In this document: positions 52,751-61,721 of the stretch, in pieces
How positions within the stretch are numbered: the first letter of the stretch is position 1
Layout: every line of letters begins with the position of its first letter
Origin: Rhizobium sp. JAB6
GTDB lineage: Bacteria; Pseudomonadota; Alphaproteobacteria; Rhizobiales; Rhizobiaceae
Length of the DNA: 64,000 nt
Assembly (NCBI RefSeq): GCF_003024605.1
Contig: NZ_PYJQ01000009.1
Location: 186,001 to 250,000 of the forward strand
Reading direction: 5' to 3'
The notes under the pieces: model-generated
Told to the model about the DNA's origin: nothing
The model's input: the letters and a program-made list of their open reading frames with translations, nothing else
Database searches by the model: none
Program-made: the position numbers and the translations under genes

Positions 52751-54547
52751 ATGTTACAGAAATTCCAACCGCGACGCCTTGGCGTCTTCTCGGCCCTATT
52801 CGATCTCGGTCGCTTCAGGGCATTGCTGCGTCGTGGCGAATTGGGACTTGTTTTCGCCGGGGCGCTCGCAGGAATAGCATCCGGCTGCGCCGTGACGACG
52901 ATGAGCTATATCTCGCGCAAGCTTCATAGCGTCATCTACGGCATAACCGACTACGAACGCTTGAGTTCGGCGGCGTTGGCTATTCAGGACAAATCGGTAT
53001 TGTTCATCGCACCGATCGCCGGCGGCATCATTCTCGGCATACTGCTCTACATATTATCGCGCACGCGCAAGAAGCCGATGGTCGACCCGATCGAAGCCAA
53101 TGCGCTGCACGGCGGACGCATGTCGCTCACCGATAGTATCATCGTTGCCGTGCAGAATCTGATCTCGAACGGATTTGGCGCCTCTGTCGGGCTCGAAGCC
53201 GGCTATACGCAGATTGCCGCCGGCATTGCCTCCAAATTCGGCTACAAGATGCAGATGCGCCGCGCGGACCTGCGCATGCTCGTCGGCTGCGGCGCGGCCG
53301 GCGCCATCGCCGCCGCGTTCAACGCGCCGCTCACCGGCGCCTTCTACGCCTTCGAGCTGATCATCGGCAGCTATTCGATCGTGACCCTGACACCCGTCGT
53401 CGTCTCGGCGCTGATATCGACGATGATCGCAAGACTGCTCGCCGGCGACGATTTCGCCATCGATATCGATCATTTCGGGGCGATCGTTCCGGCGGATTAT
53501 CTTCCAGCCATCCTGCTCGGCGCCTTCTGTGCCGGTATCGGCATCCTGATCATGCAGGGCGTCGCATGGGTCGAGGAACTGGCGCGCAAAAGCTCCATCG
53601 CGCCGCCCTTCCGTCCCGCGCTTGGCGGCCTCGTCGTCGGAACATTGGCGCTGATCTCGCCACAGGTTCTGTCTGCCGGCCATGGCGCCCTGCATCTCAA
53701 CCTTTCGACCGATGTGACGCTCGGCGCACTTGTCGGCGTCTTCATCCTGAAATCCCTGGCATCAGCGGTTTCGATCGGCTCCGGCTTCAGAGGCGGCCTC
53801 TTCTTTGCCTCCCTGTTCATGGGCGCACTGCTTGGCAAGATCTTCGCCTATTGCGCGCCCTATTTCGATCACGCCACGCTGACGCCGGCCGTCTACGCAG
53901 TGGTCGGCATGAGCTCGCTTGCCGTCGCGATCATCGGGGGGCCGCTGACGATGACGTTCCTGGCGCTCGAAATCACCGGGGATTTCCCAATCACCGCCCT
54001 GGTTCTGGCGGCCGTCATCACCTCCTCGCTGGTGGTGCGCACGACCTTCGGTTACTCCTTCGCCACATGGCGCTTCCACTTGCGCGGCGAGAGCATCCGC
54101 AGCGCTCACGATGTCGGCTGGATCCGCAACCTGACGGTCGCGCGCATGATGCGCCCCGATGTACATACCGCCAGCATCGACATGAGCATCGAGGACTTCC
54201 GCAAGAATTTCCCGATCGGCTCGGCGCAGCGCGTCATCCTGGTCGACAAGAACGAAAAATATTCCGGAATGGTCCTCGTGCCCGACGTCTATGCGAGCCC
54301 GATCGAAAAGGAGGACGAGGAGCACGGCCTTTCCGATTTCATTCAGCTGCGCAACGAGTTTCTGCAGCCGCAAATGAACGCCAAGCAGGCAGCCGCCATG
54401 TTCGAGCAGACGAAGAGCGAAGCCCTCGTCGTGGTCAACGACCTTATCGAACGCAAGGTCATCGGCCTGCTGACGGAGAGCTATACGCTGCGTCGCTACA
54501 GCGAAGAACTCGACCGCCGCCGTCGGGAAGTTTCCGGCGAACTTTAG
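52751..54547 (+). CDS. ClC-family chloride channel/antiporter with CBS domains
   Basis: A 598-residue protein: about a dozen membrane helices (residues ~30-445), then a CBS-domain pair (~465-590). The motif corresponding to GREGP of ClC-ec1 reads GLEAGYTQ with the gating Glu kept at 149, but Arg and Pro are changed. The GSGFRGGLFFASLFMGALLG block is the GxFxP-type filter without Pro. It could be a chloride channel or Cl-/H+ exchanger regulated by nucleotides through CBS. Its TAG and the cobQ TAA overlap on opposite strands (54544-54547). Confidence 0.9.
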   Translation: MLQKFQPRRLGVFSALFDLGRFRALLRRGELGLVFAGALAGIASGCAVTTMSYISRKLHSVIYGITDYERLSSAALAIQDKSVLFIAPIAGGIILGILLYILSRTRKKPMVDPIEANALHGGRMSLTDSIIVAVQNLISNGFGASVGLEAGYTQIAAGIASKFGYKMQMRRADLRMLVGCGAAGAIAAAFNAPLTGAFYAFELIIGSYSIVTLTPVVVSALISTMIARLLAGDDFAIDIDHFGAIVPADYLPAILLGAFCAGIGILIMQGVAWVEELARKSSIAPPFRPALGGLVVGTLALISPQVLSAGHGALHLNLSTDVTLGALVGVFILKSLASAVSIGSGFRGGLFFASLFMGALLGKIFAYCAPYFDHATLTPAVYAVVGMSSLAVAIIGGPLTMTFLALEITGDFPITALVLAAVITSSLVVRTTFGYSFATWRFHLRGESIRSAHDVGWIRNLTVARMMRPDVHTASIDMSIEDFRKNFPIGSAQRVILVDKNEKYSGMVLVPDVYASPIEKEDEEHGLSDFIQLRNEFLQPQMNAKQAAAMFEQTKSEALVVVNDLIERKVIGLLTESYTLRRYSEELDRRRREVSGEL

Positions 54548-56001
54548 GCGGCTACCAGGCTATCCAGCCAGGCGGGATCGAGCACGCTTTCCAGCTCCGC
54601 CGCAACGTCGTCCAGAGCCGCATCGACGCTGGCGCGATAGTTCATGCGCTCGCCGGAAAGGCCGAAGCTTGCCAGCAGCCTTGCCCGGTAAGCGTCGCTG
54701 CCGAAGAGCCCATGCAGATATGTGCCCATGACGCGACCATCCGGCGATACGGCTCCGTCGGGCCGTCCGTCGATGACAGTCGAAGGCCGCTCGGAGTCCG
54801 GACCACACGTCACGCCGAGATGGATTTCATAGCCCGATAGCGGCACGTCATATTCCTTGGAAACGGCCGTGCTGTTGCGCACCGTCTTTTCCGGCGCCAT
54901 TTCCGTCTCGATATCGAGCAGACCCAATCCGGGCGTTTCGGTGACTGATCCTTCAATGCCAAGTGGATCACGGACCGTATGGCCGAGCATCTGGTAGCCG
55001 CCGCAAATGCCGATGACGCGGCCACCGCGGCGCACATGCGCGGCTATATCGCGGTCCCATCCCTGTTCACGCAGATCCAGCAGGTCACCGATCGTAGACT
55101 TCGAGCCCGGCAGCACCACCAGTCCCGCATCGGCAGGCAAACGCTCTCCAGCGCGGACGAAGACCAGATCGATATCCGGTTCGGCCCGCAGCGGATCGAG
55201 ATCGTCGAAATTGGCGATGCGTGACAGCACGGGCACGGCGACCTTCAATGCACCGGACGAGCCGCGGGCAAGCCGCTCCAGCACAACGGAATCCTCCGCC
55301 GGCAAACGCGCCGCCGCCTTCAGCCAGGGCACGACACCATGGCATTTCCAGCCCGTGAAGCTGCCAATCGCCTCTATGCCCTCACCGAACAGCGAAATAT
55401 CGCCACGAAACTTGTTGATCAGATAACCGCGGATCATCCGCCGGTCTTCCTCGGGCAATATATGGTATGTGCCGACCAGCGATGCGATCACGCCGCCGCG
55501 GTCTATGTCGCCGACCAGCACGACGGGGACATTGGCGCGTGTCGCAAAGCCCATATTGGCGATGTCGCCGCACCGCAGATTGATTTCGGCGGGCGAACCT
55601 GCCCCCTCGACGATCACGAGATCGGTTCCCGCCCGCATCGTTGCGAAGCTTTCGAGCACGGCGCCCAGCAATTGCGGCTTGAGCGCCTGATAGTCCCTGC
55701 CCTTGGCGTGGCCCCAGACCTTGCCCTGCACGATGATCTGGCTGCCCGTTTCCGATTGCGGCTTCAGCAATACGGGATTCATGTGAACCGATGAGGGAAC
55801 GCGCGACGCCAGCGACTGCAGCCACTGGGCGCGTCCGATTTCGCCGCCATCTTCGGCAACGGCGGCATTGTTCGACATGTTCTGCGGCTTGAACGGGCGC
55901 ACTCTCACGCCCCTGTTTGCGAACAGCCGGCACAAGCCCGCGACCAATACCGTTTTTCCGACATCCGAGCCGGTTCCCTGCAGCATGATCGCTTTTGTCA
56001 T
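54544..56001 (-). CDS. cobQ: Cobyric acid synthase
   Basis: A 485-residue glutamine-dependent amidase acting on the b, d, e and g side chains of adenosylcobyrinic acid a,c-diamide. P-loop MLQGTGSDVGKTVLVAGL (residues ~6-23), KPQNMSNNAA, VEGAGSPAEINL, then a GATase domain with nucleophile Cys in GICGGYQMLG (near residue 333) and His in GTYLHGLFGSD. ATG 56001 is the family start. It stands apart from the other cob genes; I see no B12 box in the 234 bp before it. Confidence 0.95.
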   Translation of the reverse strand: MTKAIMLQGTGSDVGKTVLVAGLCRLFANRGVRVRPFKPQNMSNNAAVAEDGGEIGRAQWLQSLASRVPSSVHMNPVLLKPQSETGSQIIVQGKVWGHAKGRDYQALKPQLLGAVLESFATMRAGTDLVIVEGAGSPAEINLRCGDIANMGFATRANVPVVLVGDIDRGGVIASLVGTYHILPEEDRRMIRGYLINKFRGDISLFGEGIEAIGSFTGWKCHGVVPWLKAAARLPAEDSVVLERLARGSSGALKVAVPVLSRIANFDDLDPLRAEPDIDLVFVRAGERLPADAGLVVLPGSKSTIGDLLDLREQGWDRDIAAHVRRGGRVIGICGGYQMLGHTVRDPLGIEGSVTETPGLGLLDIETEMAPEKTVRNSTAVSKEYDVPLSGYEIHLGVTCGPDSERPSTVIDGRPDGAVSPDGRVMGTYLHGLFGSDAYRARLLASFGLSGERMNYRASVDAALDDVAAELESVLDPAWLDSLVAA

Positions 56002-56235
56002 TCCCCACCACCTCGATATGCTACAGCCACTGAAAATGCTGGATTTCGCCTTGATTTCGCCGCGATCCCACTGCTCGCAGCCCACAGCCACGATACAAAA
56101 ATACATCACCCACCGATATCCTCTATTTGCGACATCGGATGGCGATTTCATCCATTGTGGGTTACGCAGGAGAGGATTATCTGCATCGCGAAAACAAACA
56201 ACGAAAACGGCCGATCCGGCCCGGAGGATACCCCA

Positions 56236-56379
56236 ATGCTCTTCATCTTCAACAGACAGAATTCCATCCAGATCGCCTGGAACGGCAAGCTTCCGGCTCA
56301 CCGCCCCGAGAACCGCCTGCAGCAACTCGATACGCGCTTCGGCACGGTCGGCTTCATCCGCACCTATAATGCTGGCTGA
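56236..56379 (+). CDS. Small protein of 47 residues, unknown function
   Basis: ATG 56236 is preceded by GGAGG (56223-56227) at a good distance. About 80% of third positions are G or C, the same as large genes here, and a terminator begins 10 nt after the stop; together these support a real gene despite its size. The peptide (FIFNRQNSIQIAWNGKLP...TRFGTVGFIRTYNAG) has no signal peptide, Cys or membrane helix. I do not recognise the family. Confidence 0.65.
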   Translation: MLFIFNRQNSIQIAWNGKLPAHRPENRLQQLDTRFGTVGFIRTYNAG

Positions 56380-56388
56380 TATCGCGTC

Positions 56389-56447
56389 AAGCCGCCGATC
56401 CGACCCGTGAGAAGCCGCTATGCGACAGCACCGGCGGCTTTATTTTT
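56389..56447 (+). terminator. Rho-independent terminator of the 47-codon gene
   Basis: AAGCCGCCG (56389-56397) pairs with CGGCGGCTT (56432-56440), followed by TATTTTTT. A shorter alternative pairs AGCCGC (56413-56418) with GCGGCT (56434-56439). Both place the T-tract directly after the stem. Confidence 0.75.
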
Positions 56448-57193
56448 TGATCATTGCCGGGATTGGAGTGGATTGCCGCTCCCACACGTGAAACTGCCTC
56501 GTAACGGCGCTATTTAAGCGCGAAAACCGCGCGATCCGGAGATCGACGCGGTTTGCCAAAAACGCCGGCTGCCCTGCACATACACCGCAAGGTTCGCTCT
56601 CCCCGGTACGCAATACCTGATCCAGGGAAGCAGCGGTATGTCCCCCGCCACGTATCGATTGATAAACCGACATCGTTACCGGAGGGTTATTAAGTGCTTA
56701 AATTAGAGTGAATCCGAAAATTTTTTGAAAATTTTCCGCTTTGCGGTGAGAAATCGGAAACGACGCAAATTGAATACAAAACGTCTTTGAGGGACGCGAT
56801 ATTTGAGCGCCATTCACCTCCGGCTCGACGTATAGCTTCGTGAAAGCCACGCAATGACCGTTTTGCAGCGACGAATAGCAGAAAACAGGCTAATTCAGGC
56901 GCTTAATTAAGCTTCTCCAAGAGGCACGATAACGTCCATTGACCTACGGGCTGTTGATTTCTTCATCCAAATCCTTACGCTGCCCCACGTCGATGCAAAG
57001 AATGCCCGGCCGCGACAGAGTTCGGCGGTCGCAAAAAGACCAAATGCACGACGGCAGCAAAAGGGGACCGTACGGGCGTCGTCAGCGGCGTATGAACGGT
57101 TGCAATTGGACCGCGCTGACAGGGGATCGACAGAAATCGAACGTGTTTGGAGTCGGTTTCCGCAACCTAACGAAAAATTGGGAGACGATATCA
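56448..57193. other. Gene-free stretch upstream of proX
   Basis: About 750 bases with no supported gene. The part around 56690-56780 is markedly AT-rich and includes a GAAAATTTTC palindrome, a plausible promoter or regulator site. The frame of proX is open back to 56939, but that part has no family match and no ribosome site, so it is taken as leader. A minus-strand frame at 56440-56673 is discussed under rejected items. Confidence 0.5.
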
Positions 57194-58192
57194 ATGAAGA
57201 AGCTTCTCGCTTCAGCCATCTTCGCATTCGGCGCCTATGCTTTGGCTGGCTCGGCGCACGCCGCGGATTGCGGCAGCGTATCCATCGCTGAAATGAACTG
57301 GGCATCGGCGGGCGTTGCCGCGCAGGTTGACAAGATCATCCTGCAGAACGGTTACGGCTGCAATGTCACCCTCGTAACCGGCGATACACAGCCGACCTTT
57401 ACCTCCATGAACGAAAAAGGTCAGCCTGACGTCGCACCCGAACTTTGGGTCAACGCAGTGCGCACTGCGCTCGACAAGGCCGTATCCGAAGGCCGCCTGA
57501 TCGTCGCCGCACCGCTTCTGAGCGATGGCGGCGTCGAGGGCTGGTGGATTCCGAAGTTCCTTGCAGACGCCCATCCGGACATCAAGACCGTTCAGGACGC
57601 CCTCAAGCATCCCGAGCTCTTCCCTGCCCCCGAAGATCCCTCCAAGGGCGCCGTCTATGACTGCCCGGCAGGCTGGAACTGCCAGATCTCCACGACCAAC
57701 CTCTACAAGGCGCTCGGCGCCGACAAGCTCGGCTTTACTCTCGTCGATACCGGCTCGGCCGCAGGTCTCGACGGTTCGATCGCCAATGCCTTCGAAAAGA
57801 AGTCCGGCTGGCTCGGCTACTATTGGGCGCCCACCGCGATCCTCGGCAAGTACGACATGGTTCGTCTGAGCTTCAACGCACCGCATGACAAGAAGGAATG
57901 GGATGCCTGCACGTCGCAGCAGGATTGCGCCAATCCGAAGGTGAACTCCTATCCGGTTTCGGATGTCTATACTGTCGTCACCAAGGACTTTGCGGCAAAG
58001 GCCGGCGTCGCCATGGACTACATGAAGACCCGCAAGTGGGATAATGCCACCGTCGGCAAGGTACTCGCCTGGATGACCGACAATCAGGGCACCAACGAGG
58101 ATGGCGCCAAGTACTTCCTCAAGACCTACCCGGACATGTGGACCAAGTGGGTTTCTCCGGACGTCGCCACCAAGGTCAAGGCTTCGCTCTAA
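57194..58192 (+). CDS. proX: Glycine betaine/proline-type ABC transporter binding protein
   Basis: A 332-residue OpuAC-family periplasmic protein. Signal peptide LLASAIFAFGAYALAGSAHA; mature chain starts ADCGSVSIAEMNWAS. Many Trp residues (MNWAS, PELWVNA, GVEGWWIPKF and YYWAPT) are suited to a cation-pi cage for quaternary amines. It is longer than rhizobial ChoX and does not match its start, so choline specificity is not assumed. GGGAGACGATATCA precedes the ATG. A strong hairpin after the gene separates it from proW. The symbol follows the E. coli system by analogy. Confidence 0.85.
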   Translation: MKKLLASAIFAFGAYALAGSAHAADCGSVSIAEMNWASAGVAAQVDKIILQNGYGCNVTLVTGDTQPTFTSMNEKGQPDVAPELWVNAVRTALDKAVSEGRLIVAAPLLSDGGVEGWWIPKFLADAHPDIKTVQDALKHPELFPAPEDPSKGAVYDCPAGWNCQISTTNLYKALGADKLGFTLVDTGSAAGLDGSIANAFEKKSGWLGYYWAPTAILGKYDMVRLSFNAPHDKKEWDACTSQQDCANPKVNSYPVSDVYTVVTKDFAAKAGVAMDYMKTRKWDNATVGKVLAWMTDNQGTNEDGAKYFLKTYPDMWTKWVSPDVATKVKASL

Positions 58193-58204
58193 TCCATGCT
58201 GCGG

Positions 58205-58238
58205 AATCGGCGGCGGCCTCGTGCCTGCCGCCGATTTT
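58205..58238 (+). terminator. Hairpin between proX and proW
   Basis: AATCGGCGGC (58205-58214) and GCCGCCGATT (58227-58236), a perfect 10-bp stem ending in TTTT. Placed 12 nt after the proX stop within a 248-nt gap. Likely a leaky terminator or stabiliser giving more binding protein than permease, as in other ABC operons. Confidence 0.75.
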
Positions 58239-58440
58239 ACATTCGCACAGAGCGCCCCCAGATGACGCTCATACCGACGGCGCTACAATGCGCAAGGTCG
58301 CAACGAGCGCAGATTGATGGCGGCGGATGTAGTAAGAACTCAGGGGCAGCCTGAAGAACCGGTCGCAGCGCTGCGAGCCATCCGCACGTGAAGGCCACAC
58401 GGGCGGAGCGGAACAGAACCGGACTAAGAAGGGGAAATAC

Positions 58441-59352
58441 ATGGCTATTCAGTGTACGATCCTGCCGAATGTGCTCTGCAACTTTCCGGCAATAGACGAA
58501 TCGATCATACGCCTCGCACGCAAGAACATCGATGACGGCTTCAGGGCGTCCGTACGCGCCTACGGCACTCTCATCGACGCCATCGTGCAGCCGCTGCAAT
58601 GGTTTCTGAACTATCTCGAATGGGCTTTCACCAATACGCCCTGGTTCATCGTGCTCATCGTGATGATGCTCGTCGTCTATGCGGCAAGCCGCAACCTTAA
58701 AATTGTTGTCGGCACCGCGATCTCCATGATCCTCATCGGCGTCTTCGGCCTCTGGACCGACACGATGGTCACGCTCGCCATGGTAACGGTCTGTACGCTC
58801 ATCGCCATTGTCATCGGGCTGCCGATCGGCATTCTGATGGCGCGCTCGGACCGGCTGCAGTCGATCGTCAATCCGATCCTCGACGTCATGCAGACCATGC
58901 CGAGCTTCGTCTATCTCATTCCCGTCGTCGTTATCTTCGGCATTGGCAAGGTGCCGGGCCTTATCGCCGTCGTCATCTATGCTGTGCCGCCCATGATCCG
59001 CCTGACCAATCTCGGCATCCGCCTCGTGGACAAGGAGGTGTTGGAAGCCGCAGACGCTTTCGGGTCGTCGCATCGCCAGAAGCTGTTCAACGTGCAGATC
59101 CCGCTCGCACTGCCCACCATCATGGCCGGTATCAACCAGACCATCATGATGTCGCTCGCCATGGTCGTCGTCGCCTCCATGGTCGGCGTCGGCGGACTCG
59201 GCAAGAACACGCTGCAGGCGATCAACAATCAGTTCTTCACCGTCGGCTTCCTGAACGGTTTCGCTCTGGTCGCGATCGCCATCATTTTCGACCGGACGAG
59301 CCAGGCCTATGGCAGACGGCTCCAGAAGCACTCGGAGGTCATCCATGGCTAG
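58441..59352 (+). CDS. proW: Glycine betaine/proline-type ABC transporter permease
   Basis: A 303-residue BPD-type permease with six to seven helices. The family EAA loop is GIRLVDKEVLEAADAFGSSHRQKLFNVQIPLALPTIMAG-type (Glu-Ala-Ala variant EAADAFG near residue 202), where it contacts the ATPase; DVMQTMPSFVYLIPVVVIFGIG is a typical ProW/OpuAB segment. The N-terminal ~60 residues before the first helix are polar. AGAAGGGGAAATAC precedes the ATG. It overlaps proV by 8 nt. Confidence 0.9.
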   Translation: MAIQCTILPNVLCNFPAIDESIIRLARKNIDDGFRASVRAYGTLIDAIVQPLQWFLNYLEWAFTNTPWFIVLIVMMLVVYAASRNLKIVVGTAISMILIGVFGLWTDTMVTLAMVTVCTLIAIVIGLPIGILMARSDRLQSIVNPILDVMQTMPSFVYLIPVVVIFGIGKVPGLIAVVIYAVPPMIRLTNLGIRLVDKEVLEAADAFGSSHRQKLFNVQIPLALPTIMAGINQTIMMSLAMVVVASMVGVGGLGKNTLQAINNQFFTVGFLNGFALVAIAIIFDRTSQAYGRRLQKHSEVIHG

Positions 59353-60397
59353 TCATGCGATCCAAATCAAAAGCCTTTACAAGATCTTCGGCCGTCGCGG
59401 GCGAGACTTCGTGGATCAGATCAAGAACGGCATGAGCAAGGCCGAGCTCAACGAGGCTCACGGACATGTGCTCGGCCTTCAGGACATCAGCATAGATATG
59501 CCGGCAGGCGCCATCACCGTCGTCATGGGCCTTTCCGGCTCGGGCAAATCGACCCTGATCCGCCATATCAACCGGCTGATCGAGCCGACCGTCGGCGAAG
59601 TGCTCTATGACGGCGTCGACGTCTGCAAGATGAACGAAAACGACCTGCGCGAATTCCGCCGCCACAAGACGGCGATGGTGTTCCAGAAATTCGCGCTTCT
59701 GCCACATCGCACCGTGATCGAGAACACGATTTACGGCCTGGACATTCAGGGCGTACCGCGCTCCGAAAGTGAGAAGAAGGGCCAGTACTGGATCGAGCGC
59801 GTCGGACTGAAGGGTTTCGAGAGGCATTATCCGAACCAGCTTTCCGGCGGCATGCAGCAGCGCGTCGGGCTTGCCAGGGCGCTGACCAACGATGCCGACA
59901 TCCTGCTAATGGACGAAGCCTATTCGGCGCTCGACCCGCTGATCCGCGTGGATATGCAAACCGTCCTGCTCGATCTGCAGAAGGAGCTGAAAAAGACCGT
60001 CGTTTTCATCACCCACGATCTCGACGAGGCGCTGCGCCTCGGCGACAAGATCGCCATCCTGCGCGACGGCAAGGTCGTGCAGCAGGGAACCGGCCAGCAG
60101 ATCGTGCTGCAGCCGGCCGATGATTATATCACGGCCTTCGTCAAGGAGGTGAACCGCGGACGCGTCATCCAGACGCAGACGATCATGAAGCCGCTTTCCG
60201 GCGAGTTTGGCGGCGCGCGCGTGCCTGCCGACATGACGCTGGAAGTTGCCGCCAAACAGATCACCGAGGCGGGCCAGACCGGCGCTGTCGTCACCGATGC
60301 AGGCGGCAAGCCCATCGGCACGATCGATCTACAAAGCATCATCGCCGCCATGGTCACGCCCACGACGCATGAGGCGGCAGAGATGGCAGCAGCCTGA
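59345..60397 (+). CDS. proV: Glycine betaine/proline-type ABC transporter ATPase
   Basis: A 350-residue ABC ATPase. Walker A is MGLSGSGKSTLIRHI (residues ~61-75), Q-loop VFQKFALLPHRTV, signature LSGGMQQRVGLARAL, Walker B ILLMDEAYSALDPL, switch His in FITHDLDEALRLGD. The family N-terminal insertion (YKIFGRRGRDFVDQI and NGMSKAELNE) is present. The C-terminal ~70 residues look like a single shortened CBS-type domain. Ends the importer operon; an intrinsic terminator follows. Confidence 0.93.
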   Translation: MASHAIQIKSLYKIFGRRGRDFVDQIKNGMSKAELNEAHGHVLGLQDISIDMPAGAITVVMGLSGSGKSTLIRHINRLIEPTVGEVLYDGVDVCKMNENDLREFRRHKTAMVFQKFALLPHRTVIENTIYGLDIQGVPRSESEKKGQYWIERVGLKGFERHYPNQLSGGMQQRVGLARALTNDADILLMDEAYSALDPLIRVDMQTVLLDLQKELKKTVVFITHDLDEALRLGDKIAILRDGKVVQQGTGQQIVLQPADDYITAFVKEVNRGRVIQTQTIMKPLSGEFGGARVPADMTLEVAAKQITEAGQTGAVVTDAGGKPIGTIDLQSIIAAMVTPTTHEAAEMAAA

Positions 60398-60422
60398 CGG
60401 CACCATTTTCATCTGAAGTGAC

Positions 60423-60449
60423 AAAGCGCCCCAAGCAGGGCGCTTTTTT
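60423..60449 (+). terminator. Rho-independent terminator after proV
   Basis: AAAGCGCCC (60423-60431), loop CAAGCA, GGGCGCTTT (60438-60446), then T residues. Perfect 9-bp stem; separates the importer from bmt. Confidence 0.9.
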
Positions 60450-60502
60450 CTGATTGATTGCCGCATCGACATATGGGGCAGTCATCTTGTCGTTGTGTTC
60501 AC

Positions 60503-60518
60503 ATAAAGAAATGTTTAT
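60503..60518. promoter_or_regulatory. Candidate operator upstream of bmt
   Basis: ATAAAGAAATGTTTAT, an inverted repeat of ATAAA/TTTAT around 6 nt, 47 nt before the bmt start. It resembles the AT-rich palindromes reported for ArsR-type methionine-cycle (SahR) regulators. The regulator gene is not in the window, so this is only a candidate. Confidence 0.4.
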
Positions 60519-60564
60519 ATCTGCATTTGACACTCTCAAGAGCCGACGCAGCAGAGGACACATC

Positions 60565-61578
60565 ATGACCGTCGCCACCAATCCCTTGACCGATCTGCTT
60601 GCCGAAAAAGGCGTGCTACTTGCCGACGGCGCAACCGGCACGAACCTCTTTGCCATGGGCCTCGAGGCCGGCGAAGCGCCCGAACTCTGGAACGAACAAC
60701 ACCCCGACCGGATCACGAAGCTGCATCAGGATTTCGTCGATGCAGGCGCCGACATCATCCTAACCAACACCTTCGGCGGCACGCGCCATCGCCTCAAGCT
60801 TCATCATGCGCAGGATCGCGTGCACAGCCTCAATAAGACGGCGGCCGAGATCGCCCGTGCCGTTGCCGACAAGGCCGGCCGCAAGGTCATCGTGGGCGGC
60901 TCCGTAGGACCGACGGGCGAGTTGCTGATGCCGCTTGGCGCCTTGACCTATGAAGACGCCGTTGCAGCCTTCGTCGAGCAGATGGAAGGCCTTCAGGCAG
61001 GCGGTGCCGATGTGGCCTGGATCGAAACCATGTCTTCGCCGGACGAGATCCGCGCTGCTGCCGAGGCCGCCGCCAAGGTCGGCCTGCCCTATACCTATAC
61101 CGGCTCGTTCGACACCGCCGGCAAGACCATGATGGGCCTGCATCCCAAGGATATTCATGCCGTTGCCACCGATATCGGCGCCGGGCCGCTCGCGGTCGGT
61201 GCCAATTGCGGCGTCGGCGCTTCGGACATCCTGTCCAGCCTTCTCGACATGACCGAGGCAGACCCGGCGGCGATCGTTATCGTCAAGGGCAATTGCGGCA
61301 TTCCCGAATATCGTGGTGCCGAGATCCATTATTCCGGCACGCCGCCGCTGATGGCCGACTATGCCCGCCTCGCCCGCGATGCCGGGGCCAAGATCATCGG
61401 CGGCTGCTGCGGCACCTCCTGTGGCCATCTGGCCGCCATGCGGGAGGCGCTGGACAACTACGTGCCCGGCACTCGCCCGACACTGGAGACGATCGTGGAA
61501 CGGATTGGCCCTTTGCGCAACAAGACGGCCAACGAAGGCGGCGCCGCTCCGGCGCGTGAGCGTCGCAGACGGGGATAA
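60565..61578 (+). CDS. bmt: Betaine--homocysteine S-methyltransferase
   Basis: A 337-residue homocysteine-binding barrel enzyme. Motifs: LADGATGTNLFAMGL at the start, LTNTFGGTRHRLKLH, GANCGVGASD with the first zinc Cys (near residue 214), and IIGGCCGTSCGH with the pair of zinc Cys (near 282-283). It moves a methyl from glycine betaine to homocysteine, making methionine without B12. The start at 60565 follows AGAGGAC. Its place just after a betaine-type importer supports betaine as donor; S-methylmethionine use cannot be excluded. Confidence 0.9.
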   Translation: MTVATNPLTDLLAEKGVLLADGATGTNLFAMGLEAGEAPELWNEQHPDRITKLHQDFVDAGADIILTNTFGGTRHRLKLHHAQDRVHSLNKTAAEIARAVADKAGRKVIVGGSVGPTGELLMPLGALTYEDAVAAFVEQMEGLQAGGADVAWIETMSSPDEIRAAAEAAAKVGLPYTYTGSFDTAGKTMMGLHPKDIHAVATDIGAGPLAVGANCGVGASDILSSLLDMTEADPAAIVIVKGNCGIPEYRGAEIHYSGTPPLMADYARLARDAGAKIIGGCCGTSCGHLAAMREALDNYVPGTRPTLETIVERIGPLRNKTANEGGAAPARERRRRG

Positions 61579-61585
61579 AACTGAT

Positions 61586-61626
61586 CGAGCGGGATATCCT
61601 TTAGAGGCTCATCCCGCTCGAATATT
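61586..61626 (+). terminator. Rho-independent terminator after bmt
   Basis: CGAGCGGGAT (61586-61595) pairs with ATCCCGCTCG (61611-61620), followed by AATATTTT. Perfect 10-bp stem with a 15-nt loop; the T-tract is weak. Confidence 0.7.
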
Positions 61627-61721
61627 TTAGAAATGGCGGCATTGTCCAAGGGACTTTTGCGCCGTGATTGCCGACCCACCTCCGACGGGCTAGAGGCCTG
61701 TGGATCCCCGAACTCAGGCCA

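Noticed and set aside
56590..56640. Possible SRP RNA apical segment (CCAGGGAAGCAGCGG)
   Set aside because: The GGAA tetraloop and the TCAGGTCCGGAAGG block are missing and the flanking arms do not pair well.
56440..56673. Minus-strand frame of 77 codons downstream of the 47-codon gene
   Set aside because: No ribosome site before its ATG, no family match, and it overlaps the terminator of the 47-codon gene.
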